DNA from: Mycolicibacterium hodleri
GTDB taxonomy: Bacteria; Actinomycetota; Actinomycetes; Mycobacteriales; Mycobacteriaceae
Assembly (NCBI RefSeq): GCF_006439015.1
Contig: NZ_RCZG01000019.1
Span: forward strand, 77,180 to 139,646
Direction of reading: 5' to 3'
DNA: 62,467 nt
Below, piece after piece: positions 24,846 through 34,196 of the stretch (position 1 is the first letter of the stretch; each line of letters opens with the position of its first letter). The notes under the pieces are model-generated. The model was not told the origin of the DNA. It did no database searches and saw only the letters and a list, made by a program, of their open reading frames with translations. A program made the position numbers and the translations under genes.

Positions 24846-25696
24846 GCGGGCGCGCCGCTCGAAGTCTGCGTGAAGGTGGCCGGGCCGGGGAGTGGCGCCG
24901 GACCGGGAAGCGTCTCGGCCGTCGACTCGGTGTGTTGCGGTTGTGCTACGGCCTGCACCGGCGCGGACAGGGCCTCGGGGGTTGACGTAGATGGCTCAGC
25001 CTCGTCAGCGGTCCAGCTGGCTTGCAGCCGCTGGACGGCGAATACCGCGCCTTGATCTACGAGGCCGAGTTCCACGTACTGGTTGTGCGCGGAGAAACTT
25101 CGTCCGTGCGCGTCGCATACCAAGTCGTTGTCGACACACAATTCACTGGCCTTGGCGGTGTAATTGGGCCCGACGACTACATCTGGGTCGTTGATCGCCT
25201 TCATGAAGCGCGTCGATGGCTTTCCGAACAGCACGACGGCCGCCACGTGATCGGCAATTTCAGGTGGCATCGGAGTGGGGATGTCCAACGGTGCAACACC
25301 ATCGGGCACCACGCTCGCGGTGACGAAACCCATCACTGCCGCGCCCTGGGAGAAGCCGCCGAGCACCATCTTGGTGTCAGGACAGCTCGCGGCGGTGGCA
25401 AGGATGTGGTTGCGGGCGTCGGCGATACCCTGGATAGCGGTCGAGAAAGCCGTGGTGGCGGGGTAGTCAACGGCGTACACGCCGACCGACTTGGTGCCGA
25501 TGCGGGCACGTACCGAGTCCACGAACGCCTCGCCGACGGGGCCGACACCAGGCAGCTCGGTGGTGCCGCGCGCGAAGATCACCTCGGCGTCGGGGCACGG
25601 TTCAGCGGCTGCTTCCGGCGCGGTCGCCGACATCACAGACATCGTCAGCGCGGCCAGGGCGACCATCGGCGCAATTCCCAATTTCCCCACTGGCAA
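24839..25696 (-). CDS. secreted cutinase-family esterase (Culp type)
   Basis: A 285-residue exported serine esterase. Signal peptide residues 1-32 (ends PEAAAEP). The mature enzyme has Cys34 paired with Cys105, nucleophile Ser116 in GGFSQGA, and a distal CVDNDLVCDAHG...H block carrying the acid and His. Mycobacterial cutinase-like proteins hydrolyse fatty-acid esters and some act as phospholipases. The last ~70 residues are Pro/Thr/Ala-rich and not part of the fold. It is convergent with the sugar transferase gene. Confidence 0.9.
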   Translation of the reverse strand: MPVGKLGIAPMVALAALTMSVMSATAPEAAAEPCPDAEVIFARGTTELPGVGPVGEAFVDSVRARIGTKSVGVYAVDYPATTAFSTAIQGIADARNHILATAASCPDTKMVLGGFSQGAAVMGFVTASVVPDGVAPLDIPTPMPPEIADHVAAVVLFGKPSTRFMKAINDPDVVVGPNYTAKASELCVDNDLVCDAHGRSFSAHNQYVELGLVDQGAVFAVQRLQASWTADEAEPSTSTPEALSAPVQAVAQPQHTESTAETLPGPAPLPGPATFTQTSSGAPAA

Positions 25697-25829
25697 ATCC
25701 TGACACAGTAGTCAACCGGGCGCGCCGCGAGTGAATGAACACATAGAGAACCCTCAAGAACCAACGAAGTCCCTCAGAAAGCCTGCGCCCCGGTCGTCGT
25801 GCGGACTCTCGACGACGGCGCCTCCGTCC

Positions 25830-27728
25830 CTAGACCGAGACCGTGGTAGGCCCCGCTGCAGGCTGCCGGGTCGGAGTGATGCGTCCCTTGACGCCCTTGA
25901 CCGAAGCCCGATCCAGAAGCTCGGCGTAGAAATCGTCCGAGACGGTGGGGGTCCGGCTGAGTAGGAACCCCGTGCGGCCGGTCCGGTCACTGACGATGGC
26001 CCATTGGTAGTCGGGGTCGAGGTCGACGATCCAGTAGTTGCCGGGAGGCTTGGCCGAAGCCGGGCCGAAGAATGTCACGTTGAGCTTGTTGTCAGTGTCA
26101 TCAACCGGCAACGCCGAGCCGACGATCGTCGACTCCGGTCCGTTGTTGAAGAAGTAATTGCCGGAGTTCTCGACCCTGATGGATCCGTCGGGGTTGAGGG
26201 TGTACACGGCCTTGGTGTTCACCAAGCCGATCGAGAAGAACTGTTTGACGCTGCCTACCTCGTACCAGGTGTCGAGGTACTTGGTGAGGTCGACGACCGG
26301 CGGCGGGCCAAGCACGACTGCAGATGCGTCACCCAGGACGATGAACTGATCGGGATACCCGTAGATGCCGGTGCCGTCGGTGGGACCCAGGCCCTGATAC
26401 AAGTCGTTGATCCAGCCCGTGGCCAGCGTGTAGACGGCCGCCGTGTTGCCGGGCGGGGAGAACTTCGTCACCAGCTGGACAAAGAGGTCGATGAGCGGAC
26501 CGCTGCCCAGCAGCGCGTCGGCATGCGAGCCGCCGGCAAGCGTCGCACCGACGAACTCGTCCGGGCGGGCCGCCACCAGCTCATTGGTCGTGGCCCCGAA
26601 CATGTTCCACAACTGGGGCGGTGCCGCGACCTGATAGACCGGGATGTGGGGGTCATTCAGGCTCTGCAGGGCGTTCGGGACAACCCCGCCGAACGCGAAC
26701 CCGTCGAACATCACCACCCCGCGAAGGCTGCCACTGTTGGTGGGGTCGGCCGCGTAGTAGCCACCGACCGCGGTGGCGAAGCCACCACCGGCGGACTGAC
26801 CCGAAAGGACGAAGTCCTGCGGTAGTTCGCCCAGGTAGCCGGCTGCGGTCGCGCTCGTGTTCAGCGCCAGCCGATCCCCGAGGAACATGGTCGCGACAGC
26901 CTGCTGAGTCGGTGCGCCATTGAGCCAGCAGCCGGCACACCGCAGTGGAAACGACGACACGTTCGGCGCCACGACGATGCTGTTGGTCTGCTGCGCCAGC
27001 GTCGCGGCCAGCGCGGAGACGAAGGACTTTCTGTTGAGGAAGCCGTGCTGCAGCCAGATGACGCCGGTCGCCGACACCGAACCGCTCGCCTGGGTCGGGA
27101 AGTACCAATCCGCGCGGGTCGTATAACCGTTGGAGCCGACCGGGATGGTCAACGTTGCGTGGCCGGTCTTGACGCCGGTCACCGAAGATCCAGCGGTCGG
27201 GGCTGCCGTGGCCTGGGCCGTGGTATCGGCCAATTGAGTCAGCGGCGGGAAGTCCGCCGCCGACTTGGGACGTGCCGACCCACCGAGTGCCGACAGCACG
27301 TCTGACACCGCGGCCGCGACGGGGCCGGGCGTGCGCGGGTTGGTGGCGGACGCCGTTGAGCTCTGAACCGAGGCCATCTTCCCCGCCCGCGCGGCCGCGG
27401 CCGAATGACGTCGTGGATCGGTCGGAGCGCGGTCCGTCGCGCTGGTAGAAGGCCCTGAACGACGGTGACGACTGAGCACCTCGTTGAGCTTGACGCGTGG
27501 TTCCCGGTGCTTGCTGGACGGCGGATCCGTGGCCCGTTTCGTCGCCCGATTGGCAGAGGCGTCCGTGCCCTCGGCGGCGCCGGCGGAGCCGTGTGCGGCC
27601 GGCTGACTGGCCGAACCTGCACCGTGGGAAGAGTCCGTGGCAGCCGCGGCAACGCCATATCCGCCGCCGAGCGCGATGCACGCACCCGCGCACGCGGCCC
27701 CCAACCAGTACGCCGAGCGTCTCAACAT
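25830..27728 (-). CDS. secreted alpha/beta-hydrolase fused to a C-terminal lipocalin (Blc-type) domain
   Basis: A 632-residue exported protein. A signal peptide (to about residue 32) is followed by ~130 residues of Ala/Ser/Thr/Pro linker. An alpha/beta-hydrolase occupies roughly 190-475, with the nucleophile elbow LSGQSAGGG and an HG oxyanion-type motif (WLQHGFLNR). Residues ~480-615 look like a bacterial lipocalin: YLDTWYEVGS, the strand LNPDGSIRVENSG, NVTFFGPAS and YQWAIVSDRTGRTGFLLSRTP. The lipocalin may present a lipid to, or take one from, the hydrolase. GTG 27731 and ATG 27728 are adjacent starts. Confidence 0.82.
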   Translation of the reverse strand: MLRRSAYWLGAACAGACIALGGGYGVAAAATDSSHGAGSASQPAAHGSAGAAEGTDASANRATKRATDPPSSKHREPRVKLNEVLSRHRRSGPSTSATDRAPTDPRRHSAAAARAGKMASVQSSTASATNPRTPGPVAAAVSDVLSALGGSARPKSAADFPPLTQLADTTAQATAAPTAGSSVTGVKTGHATLTIPVGSNGYTTRADWYFPTQASGSVSATGVIWLQHGFLNRKSFVSALAATLAQQTNSIVVAPNVSSFPLRCAGCWLNGAPTQQAVATMFLGDRLALNTSATAAGYLGELPQDFVLSGQSAGGGFATAVGGYYAADPTNSGSLRGVVMFDGFAFGGVVPNALQSLNDPHIPVYQVAAPPQLWNMFGATTNELVAARPDEFVGATLAGGSHADALLGSGPLIDLFVQLVTKFSPPGNTAAVYTLATGWINDLYQGLGPTDGTGIYGYPDQFIVLGDASAVVLGPPPVVDLTKYLDTWYEVGSVKQFFSIGLVNTKAVYTLNPDGSIRVENSGNYFFNNGPESTIVGSALPVDDTDNKLNVTFFGPASAKPPGNYWIVDLDPDYQWAIVSDRTGRTGFLLSRTPTVSDDFYAELLDRASVKGVKGRITPTRQPAAGPTTVSV

Positions 27729-28174
27729 CACACGCCGAACCCTAACCTGCGCCTTTGGCTCGCGGTACGAATTGTCACCGACGTCAGTGGGGCGTCATCT
27801 TGCGGACGGATGGTCGACGGTGTTGTCGGTTGTCGGCGAGCGCTGGCAGTTCGACCGCGCTATCGACGGCGGGATCGCGTATCCATCGAGTTGCCGGTAC
27901 CGCCGACGCACTGTCGATTTGATCCGTTGGCCCGCGTTGGTTGTCCGTAGCCTCGTCGCTCGCGCACAATCGTTGGTCTTGCTTAACGGGCAGTTTTGGT
28001 CTCGCTCGTCATTTGCCAAAACTCGATCCCTTGCCGGAGCGCTCAGCTGATAGATTGACGTGGCTCCTTTGCTAACCGGAGCTTGCATCTGTAGTGAACC
28101 GGGTATCGAGAAACGGGCTGAGAACCGCGGCGAGTCCATGGCGCTCGGTGGGAAACACGGGACGGGGGTTGGCC
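27729..28174. other. intergenic region between divergent secreted-protein genes
   Basis: About 445 bases containing promoters for the hydrolase-lipocalin gene (left) and the secreted 28175 gene (right). I see no RNA gene or repeat in it. A GTG at 28094 is in frame with the right-hand gene and would add 27 Arg/Gly-rich residues. Confidence 0.5.
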
Positions 28175-29695
28175 ATGGGGCGGCATAGCGCTTCCTACAT
28201 CGCAGCACAGCAGGGAATGTCCAGCGGAGTCACGGCGGTCGGCTCCGCCAAGTACATCGGCCGCGTTGGTGCGCTGGCGCTGGCGCTGGGAGTCGGCGCG
28301 GCGGTGGCCGGCGGCGCAGGGGTTGCCAACGCCGAAGGATCCGCAGACAACGGTACGGCTGGCAGCGCCGGCGCAGTGTCATCAGCAGCCCCGGACGCCG
28401 ACAAGGGCGTGACAGCAGACGTAGCCACCGATGGATCTCCCGGCGTCAAGAGTCGCAAGCCCGGGCTATTGGGTGTGCCGAAAATGGTGCTGGGAGTCAA
28501 CGGAACGTTGACGGTGCGGGGTCCCGATGACGCGAGCGCCGGTGTGGCCTCGAGGGTCCTGCGCCAGAAAACGGCACTCGAGGTGGACCGTGCGACCGGC
28601 GCGAGCTCGCCGACGCGAGCCCGCAGAGCTCCGACGGGGAGCAACCGGACCCACGTCTCGGCGGCGGCTCGGACCATGCCCGCACCCGATGACCTTCCCA
28701 CGGCCACTGGGGGCGGTAATGAACTCGTCGGGGTGCAGTCGGTGCCTGCCACGGACGCGCCACTGCGGCAGCAGCCACGCACGGTCGCGGCCACAGGGCT
28801 GGTGCACGGGCTGAGTCTCGTTGCGCCGACGCGGGCTGCAGGCACACGAGACACGCCGCGCCTTGCCAACCCCGTCGCGACGGTCGTCTCGAGCTTCTTG
28901 AGCGCCCTCGGCGTTGCGCCGACGGCCGGCACCGGTGGTTCACCGGCGGCGCCGATGCCGATGGTGCTGGGCGCGCTGCAACTGATCAGTCGCGAAATCG
29001 AGCGCCTCGCCGCACATCTCGCCTCACCTACGGCGTCTTTCGCCTCGGCGCAGACGCTTGCGAACGTCGATCCGGCTAATGCCACCGAGGCGCCCAATCC
29101 TGCCGACGAGGCACAAACGGACTATGGCAAAATCGGAAAGTGGATGCTGGAATCCAATGGGCAAATCTCCGATTACGGCGGCCAGTTGTACGACGGCAAA
29201 ACGCTCCTGGAACCGATCAACGTCATCATCGTCGACCCGACCTCGAAGACCAAAGCGGCTGCCACCCGGAAACTCAACGCGGCCATGTCCTGGTCAGGAT
29301 TCCCGGCTCGGCCGATACACAGCAACGGCTTTCGCGGCAAAATCGATGACGTCACCTACGGCCAGTTGCCCAAGGGCTTCCTGCAAGGCTTCTCCGACAA
29401 CTCGTTCCTGGTCACCAACGATCACGGCCGAGTGTTCGGACCCGATCCGGTGGAGACCAGCACCGGGTATGTCTGGAGCGCCTCGTTCAGCACCGAAGAC
29501 TTCGGCACCTACGACTCTCATCCCGCGCACCTCTACGTCTCGTCGGACATGGCTCGCACTGCACTGGCGACAAAGCTCGTTCTCAGCGGCAGGGCGACGG
29601 TCGTCGGCATGGTCCCCTTGGACAACGCCTACAACACGGACACCACCACCACCGGCGACCATGACGGCTACGCCGTCGTCCTCCAGTTGAAGTAG
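28175..29695 (+). CDS. exported mycobacterial protein with atypical signal and uncharacterised C-terminal domain
   Basis: A 506-residue protein from the ATG at 28175 (MGRHSASYIAAQQG), preceded by a G-rich ribosome site. The long N-terminus leads into a hydrophobic export segment YIGRVGALALALGVGAAVA, which closely resembles that of the repeat protein at 34197. A low-complexity Ala/Thr/Pro region reaches to ~330. The C-terminal ~180 residues are folded, with EPINVIIVDPTSKTKAAA, GRVFGPDPVET and YVSSDMARTALATKLV. I do not recognise the fold with certainty; a faint resemblance to the LssY C-terminal domain is possible. Function unknown. Confidence 0.7.
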   Translation: MGRHSASYIAAQQGMSSGVTAVGSAKYIGRVGALALALGVGAAVAGGAGVANAEGSADNGTAGSAGAVSSAAPDADKGVTADVATDGSPGVKSRKPGLLGVPKMVLGVNGTLTVRGPDDASAGVASRVLRQKTALEVDRATGASSPTRARRAPTGSNRTHVSAAARTMPAPDDLPTATGGGNELVGVQSVPATDAPLRQQPRTVAATGLVHGLSLVAPTRAAGTRDTPRLANPVATVVSSFLSALGVAPTAGTGGSPAAPMPMVLGALQLISREIERLAAHLASPTASFASAQTLANVDPANATEAPNPADEAQTDYGKIGKWMLESNGQISDYGGQLYDGKTLLEPINVIIVDPTSKTKAAATRKLNAAMSWSGFPARPIHSNGFRGKIDDVTYGQLPKGFLQGFSDNSFLVTNDHGRVFGPDPVETSTGYVWSASFSTEDFGTYDSHPAHLYVSSDMARTALATKLVLSGRATVVGMVPLDNAYNTDTTTTGDHDGYAVVLQLK

Positions 29696-29717
29696 GGCTC
29701 GGGTTTAGGTCTCGGGT

Positions 29718-30818
29718 TTAGCCCGCGCCCGCCGCGATCACCTCGTCCACCTCGACAGCCCGTTCGGCCATTTCAGCGTGGGCCTTGTCCAGCGACTCGG
29801 CCTGATCTTCGTCGGCCTTCATCAGCATCTCGATGTCGAAGCCGCCCATGTCGAGGACCCCCATGTCCGAGAAGGCCTTCTGCACCTTGTCTCCCCACAA
29901 CCCGATGTCCTTGACGATCGGTACGATGCGGCTGAACAGGTGCGACCGGAACTGAATCATCAACGGCGACGTGTCGACCCACTCGGCGCACGCCTTGACG
30001 TCCATGCCGAGAGTCTCGAAGACCTCCTCGCCGCGGAACCGGTCGCGCATCAGGTAACAGGCATCCACGACGAACTCTTCACGCTCGCCCCGCTCGGCGT
30101 CGGTCAGCGCAGAGTAGTAGTCCTTCAGCGAGATTCGGCCGAAGGCGACGTGGCGGGCCTCGTCCTGCATGACGTAGGCCAGCAGCTGCTTGGCCAGCGA
30201 GCCTGGCGCCGACATGTCACGCAGCACCCCGAATGCGGCGAGTGCGAGCCCTTCGATGAGGACCTGCATGCCGAGGTAGGGCATGTCCCAGCGCGAGTCG
30301 CGCAGGGTGTCCTCCAGCAGGGCGGTCAAGTTCTTGTTGATCGGGTAGACCAGGTCGATCTTCTCCTGCAGGAACCGCGAGAACGCCTCGACGTGCCGGG
30401 CCTCGTCCATGGTCTGAGTGGCCGCGTAGAACTTCGCGTCCATGTCCGGCACGACCTCGACGATCTTGGCCGCGCACACCATCGCCCCCTGCTCGCCGTG
30501 CAGGAACTGCGAAACCTGCCAGGCCTGGAAGTGCTGGCGCATCTCGGCGTGCCGTTTGTCGTCTGCGGCCTCCCACATCGGGCTGCCGAACAGTGGATGG
30601 AACTCGTCGGGCAGCCCGATCGGGTTCATGGGGTCGACGTCAAGCGACCAGTCGATGCGCGACTGGGCGTCCCACTGCTTGTCCTTTCCCTTTTGGTACA
30701 GGGACAGGAGCCGGGCGCGGCCGTCGTCGTACTCCCAGGTGAAGCGTGCGTCGCCGGCGCTGGGTACCTCCCACGAGAACGGCGTGGGCACGTCTGTGTA
30801 CTTGTCCCTCGTGGTCAT
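29718..30818 (-). CDS. ferritin-like diiron protein (R2-like / N-oxygenase-like)
   Basis: A 366-residue helical protein with a complete set of diiron ligands: E109 (HGEQGAM), E139 and H142 (DEARHVE), E189 (LIEGLAL), E220 and H223 (DEARHVAF). This is the ferritin-like oxidase/oxygenase arrangement. It is too long for ferritin and lacks the R2 C-terminus, so it is more likely an oxygenase or oxidase of unknown substrate. It diverges from the esterase at 31004. The short spacer at 29696-29717 contains two copies of TCGGGTTTAG. Confidence 0.8.
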   Translation of the reverse strand: MTTRDKYTDVPTPFSWEVPSAGDARFTWEYDDGRARLLSLYQKGKDKQWDAQSRIDWSLDVDPMNPIGLPDEFHPLFGSPMWEAADDKRHAEMRQHFQAWQVSQFLHGEQGAMVCAAKIVEVVPDMDAKFYAATQTMDEARHVEAFSRFLQEKIDLVYPINKNLTALLEDTLRDSRWDMPYLGMQVLIEGLALAAFGVLRDMSAPGSLAKQLLAYVMQDEARHVAFGRISLKDYYSALTDAERGEREEFVVDACYLMRDRFRGEEVFETLGMDVKACAEWVDTSPLMIQFRSHLFSRIVPIVKDIGLWGDKVQKAFSDMGVLDMGGFDIEMLMKADEDQAESLDKAHAEMAERAVEVDEVIAAGAG

Positions 30819-31003
30819 GGGCTGCGGCCTCTCTGCCGGGTGTACCAGGTTGGGCTGTGACGGTTATCACCCTGCGCCGCGGTGGGGAGCTCCGTCAACC
30901 CCGACTGGCCGGCCGCTGCCGATCGCACGCGTTCTGGTGGTCCGGGGGCGTCCATTCAGCGTCCCCACAGTTGCGTCGCCGAAAACAGGCATATCGTTTT
31001 GTC

Positions 31004-31897
31004 ATGCGACTTCGGACTGCGGTGATGGCCACGATGGTTCTTCTCGCCGGGTCAACGGCCTGCGCCGCCAACGCCTTCGGCGCGGTCGACGGTCAAATGG
31101 AATACGGCGGCCTGACCCGCACCTACACGCTGTACGTACCGCCCGGCGTCGAACACCCGAGCGCACTGGTGGTCAATCTGCACGGTGGGGGTGGAACGGG
31201 CCGCATCCAGGAGCTCCTCACCCACTACGACAACGTCGCCGACGAACACGGCTTCGCGGTCGTCTATCCCGATGGGATCGATCGGAATTGGGCCGACGGC
31301 CGGGGCGCATCCGCACCGGATCGCCAAGGCGTCGACGACACCGGATTCCTGGCGGCTCTTGCGAACAACCTCGTGGCTCAGTACGGCATCAACCCGGGTC
31401 GCGTATTCGCCACCGGCATGTCCAATGGCGGCTTCATGGCCAACCGGCTGGGCTGCGACCGCGCTGATGTCTTCGCCGCCATCGCGCCGGTCGCGGCGAC
31501 GCTGGGCAGCAATGTGGGATGCCAGCCGTCGCGGCCGATCTCCGTCATGGTCACGAACGGGACTGCCGACCCACTGGTCCCCTTCGGTGGAGGGATGATG
31601 CGCGGCGCCGGCGGCACCAGCGACATCGTGTCACCGCCGAACATGGCGGCCCGGTGGAGAGCCCTGGACCGCTGCCCGAGCGACGTGGCCAATGCGACGC
31701 TGCCCGGGTCGGCCCCGGTGGACCAGGCGACGGCCAGCGGCTGCGCGGACGGCACGGAAGTCGTCTCCTTGCAGGTGGAGGGTGGTGGCCACCTCTGGCC
31801 CGGCGGCCTGCCATACCCCACGCTCAAGGGGGTCGCCACCAACGCCTTCGACCAATCGGAGACGTCGTGGAGTTTCTTCGATCGACACGGGCGCTGA
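31004..31897 (+). CDS. exported polyhydroxybutyrate-depolymerase-type esterase (LpqC-like)
   Basis: A 297-residue exported esterase with an N-terminal signal (VMATMVLLAGSTACAANA). The catalytic Ser lies in GMSNGGF near residue 141, with oxyanion region NLHGGGG and a late GGGHLWPGG carrying the His. These are the features of the PHB depolymerase/feruloyl-esterase-like family. LpqC in M. tuberculosis is a lipoprotein. Here the sequence before the Cys is GSTAC, lacking the usual Leu at -3, so acylation is doubtful. The ATG at 31004 starts directly at the signal. Confidence 0.85.
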   Translation: MRLRTAVMATMVLLAGSTACAANAFGAVDGQMEYGGLTRTYTLYVPPGVEHPSALVVNLHGGGGTGRIQELLTHYDNVADEHGFAVVYPDGIDRNWADGRGASAPDRQGVDDTGFLAALANNLVAQYGINPGRVFATGMSNGGFMANRLGCDRADVFAAIAPVAATLGSNVGCQPSRPISVMVTNGTADPLVPFGGGMMRGAGGTSDIVSPPNMAARWRALDRCPSDVANATLPGSAPVDQATASGCADGTEVVSLQVEGGGHLWPGGLPYPTLKGVATNAFDQSETSWSFFDRHGR

Positions 31898-31921
31898 TCG
31901 GAGTTGGACAACGCTCCGGCT

Positions 31922-32140
31922 AGGGTCGTTTGTAGCAGGGTATCGAGAGCAATCCCAACACCGGTCCGCCGATCATGCCCAAGTTCAGGCCAAATCGACG
32001 TTGTGCAGCCAAATTACGCGTCGCCATCCGCAAAACGTCGATCTCGACATCGGCCCCTAGCCGATCGCGTAGCGGCATTCCGGGAAACACGTAGTCGACT
32101 ACTCGCGTGCGCACCCACACGCGCACGTAACTTCGGGCGA
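31922..32140 (-). pseudogene. possible C-terminal remnant of an unidentified gene
   Basis: The minus-strand frame ending at 31922 reads plausible protein for about 70 residues (MPLRDRLGADVEIDVLRMA, RRFGLNLGMIGGPVLGLL) and then turns into unlikely sequence upstream, where it would collide with the plus-strand gene at 32179. It may be the tail of a gene cut by the arrival of that gene. I do not recognise the family; it could also be chance. Confidence 0.3.
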
Positions 32141-32178
32141 AGTCGAATTCCACGCATTTCGTTATACGGAGGCAACTG

Positions 32179-33816
32179 ATGTCGGATGTTCTCATGGATG
32201 AGCGCGCCACTGCAGATGTTTTGAAAGACAAGAACATTGCCGGCGTTGGCACGGTCAAACCGTTGGCTGAGCCTGAAGTATTGCGGGCTGCACAGGAATG
32301 GCTCGGAGGGTGGTACATCGTCGACCACAGCGCGTGTGGCAACGCCGACCTACCCGCTACCCGCGGCGACACGTGGGGGTTTGTCAACGGCCGCGCGGCC
32401 TGGCAGGAAAAGAACTTCGTCTACGGGAATGGGGACGTCTGGGCTGACGATTTCATGAGCAGCTCAGACCACTACGCGGCGAGTAACCTTCCGGCGGGCT
32501 TCGACGGCGTGGACTCTGTCGTGCTCGGGTACATCGCATCCCACGGAGTCACATCGGGCAGCACCTTCACGATGAGCTCAGGCGGAACGGGCCACGGCGG
32601 CTGCACGGTGAAGTCGACCCAAATGTCCTTCGGCCAAAACGATTTGCGCTATATGTTCTTCTCCACCTGCCAGTCGGTGAGGAATGTGAATCCGGGTGCC
32701 GTCTGGTTCCGCACGGCCAAGGGAGTACGTGCGATATTCGGATACCATACGAACATCGTCGATTCTGACGCATACGGTAAGTACTTCTTTGAGAACTGGA
32801 AGAAGACCGGAGCCAAGACGACTGACTCGTTTCTGGATGCGAGTTGGCGAGTCAGTCATGACCAGAGCCCGGTGGCGGCCTGGTTTGGGCCTGACATGGC
32901 AACCGCGGAAACCTCGCGAGACAACGAAGAGTACTTTCAGCTCGATGCAATCTCGGGCAGATCGATCGCCTGGAGCTGGTATGACGCGAGAACGCTCGAT
33001 CGGGGACTTCAACTGTCGATGGCGCCGATCATGACACTTCAGTTCGGTGCGCCACGAGGCCCCGAAGGCGCCGCAGAACTGGTGGCTCAACTGGGCTCCC
33101 GTCAACCGGTGGAGATCGACGAGACGACGCTGAGCGGCGACAACGTATGCCATCGCACCCGCGACGGTGCGGTGCTCATCTACAACACGCGATCCGGCAG
33201 CATCGATCTCACGTTCCCGGCCTTTTCGTCGCCATCGATCGTCGACTTCTCCGATGACGAGGCTGTGACGGCCGCGACGGAATATGTGCGAGGGAGGGAA
33301 GAGGCGTTCCGCGGACTGAAGGTCGATGTCGCCAACACCGACGTCGCCGTGGTCGCGTCCGACGTCCGCCATTCAATGGTCGCTAGCGCTGATGAATCAG
33401 GCAACAGCACGGACCCGCGAGTCAAACACGTGACTGTCGTCTTCCGGCAGACCGTCGATGGGATTGCGACCATCGGCACCGGCGGCGTCATCGAGGTCAC
33501 GCTGAATGGCGACCGAGAGGTGTGCCGGGTGAGAAGCGTGCTGCGCGAAGTCGTTTCGGTGGCTCGCCAGGATTCGGCCTTCGATGTTGCGGCGCTGCAA
33601 CAACGGGCAGAGGAGCGGGCGCTCGCTGAGGTGCTGGCGCAACCCTATGTGAACGAAGGCCGGGTTCTGAAAACTGAATTCGGATTCTTCTCGGCAGACG
33701 AGAGCATCGTTCAGAGCACCGCGGAGCCGTCGTTCCGGGTGCTCGTGGAAATGCAGACGGGGCCGTTCGCCCGGATCATCGAAAAGATCTACCCCGCCCA
33801 AGAGCTCGCCGGCTAG
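32179..33816 (+). CDS. DUF6345-like protein with caspase/gingipain-type His-Cys pair
   Basis: A 545-residue protein without signal peptide, ATG preceded by CGGAGG. Residues ~85-175 show the clan CD peptidase pattern: a hydrophobic strand ending in a His-Gly (VVLGYIASH122G), then about 40 residues later another strand ending in Cys (LRYMFFSTC164QS). The spacing and context resemble DUF6345 proteins. Residues ~405-470 include VFRQTVDGIATIGTGGVIEV, a pattern found in FTP/PepSY-like propeptide segments. Base composition is less GC-rich than its neighbours, suggesting transfer. Proteolytic activity is a hypothesis; the gene is intact. Confidence 0.65.
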   Translation: MSDVLMDERATADVLKDKNIAGVGTVKPLAEPEVLRAAQEWLGGWYIVDHSACGNADLPATRGDTWGFVNGRAAWQEKNFVYGNGDVWADDFMSSSDHYAASNLPAGFDGVDSVVLGYIASHGVTSGSTFTMSSGGTGHGGCTVKSTQMSFGQNDLRYMFFSTCQSVRNVNPGAVWFRTAKGVRAIFGYHTNIVDSDAYGKYFFENWKKTGAKTTDSFLDASWRVSHDQSPVAAWFGPDMATAETSRDNEEYFQLDAISGRSIAWSWYDARTLDRGLQLSMAPIMTLQFGAPRGPEGAAELVAQLGSRQPVEIDETTLSGDNVCHRTRDGAVLIYNTRSGSIDLTFPAFSSPSIVDFSDDEAVTAATEYVRGREEAFRGLKVDVANTDVAVVASDVRHSMVASADESGNSTDPRVKHVTVVFRQTVDGIATIGTGGVIEVTLNGDREVCRVRSVLREVVSVARQDSAFDVAALQQRAEERALAEVLAQPYVNEGRVLKTEFGFFSADESIVQSTAEPSFRVLVEMQTGPFARIIEKIYPAQELAG

Positions 33817-34196
33817 GGTGCAGTCCTCTGCCGGCCATGACGCGAATCGAACCCGCGTTTTTAGCTTGGAAGCTATCTCGAGGGTCGAAAGGGCTTCCCA
33901 TAGCGGCTGGTCGGTGGCAACGGCGGCGAGCTCGCGATCCTGATGTGCATCGGGTTCCTTCTGCTCGCAAAGACGGGGGCGGCTGCGTGGTCCATGGACG
34001 GGCGACGACGCTCGCCGGTCGCATTGCGGCGCTGACGTCGCCTTTGCCCGGCGCCGCCCGGCGCTAGCTAACTACGTGTCAATCAGGTTGTTGGCACGCT
34101 CGGTGAGATATCGCGAAGCAACGCCTGTGATGTTGCTGTAACCCATAAGATGACCCCCGAATTGACCACGTAGGTAATTTGTCGGGGGGCATTGCC
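33817..34196. other. intergenic region holding the decayed tRNA-Gly copy
   Basis: Contains the repeat at 33837-33875 and about 250 bases of non-coding sequence before the repeat-protein gene. The ribosome site CGGGGGGC at 34182-34190 belongs to that gene. I find no other gene here. Confidence 0.5.
33837..33875 (-). repeat. decayed copy of the tRNA-Gly 3' half (att scar A)
   Basis: Matches the T-arm and anticodon-arm region of the intact tRNA-Gly gene over about 40 bases with three mismatches and one missing base. The T-arm core GAATCGAACCCGCGT (plus-strand reading) is exact. The 5' half and acceptor end are absent, so it is not a functional tRNA. Same orientation as copies at 36894 and 44336. 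Confidence 0.65.

Noticed and set aside
33837..33875. possible functional tRNA-Gly at 33.8 kb
   Set aside because: Only the T-arm and part of the anticodon arm are present. The D-arm, 5' acceptor strand and CCA are missing and the anticodon loop is one base short.
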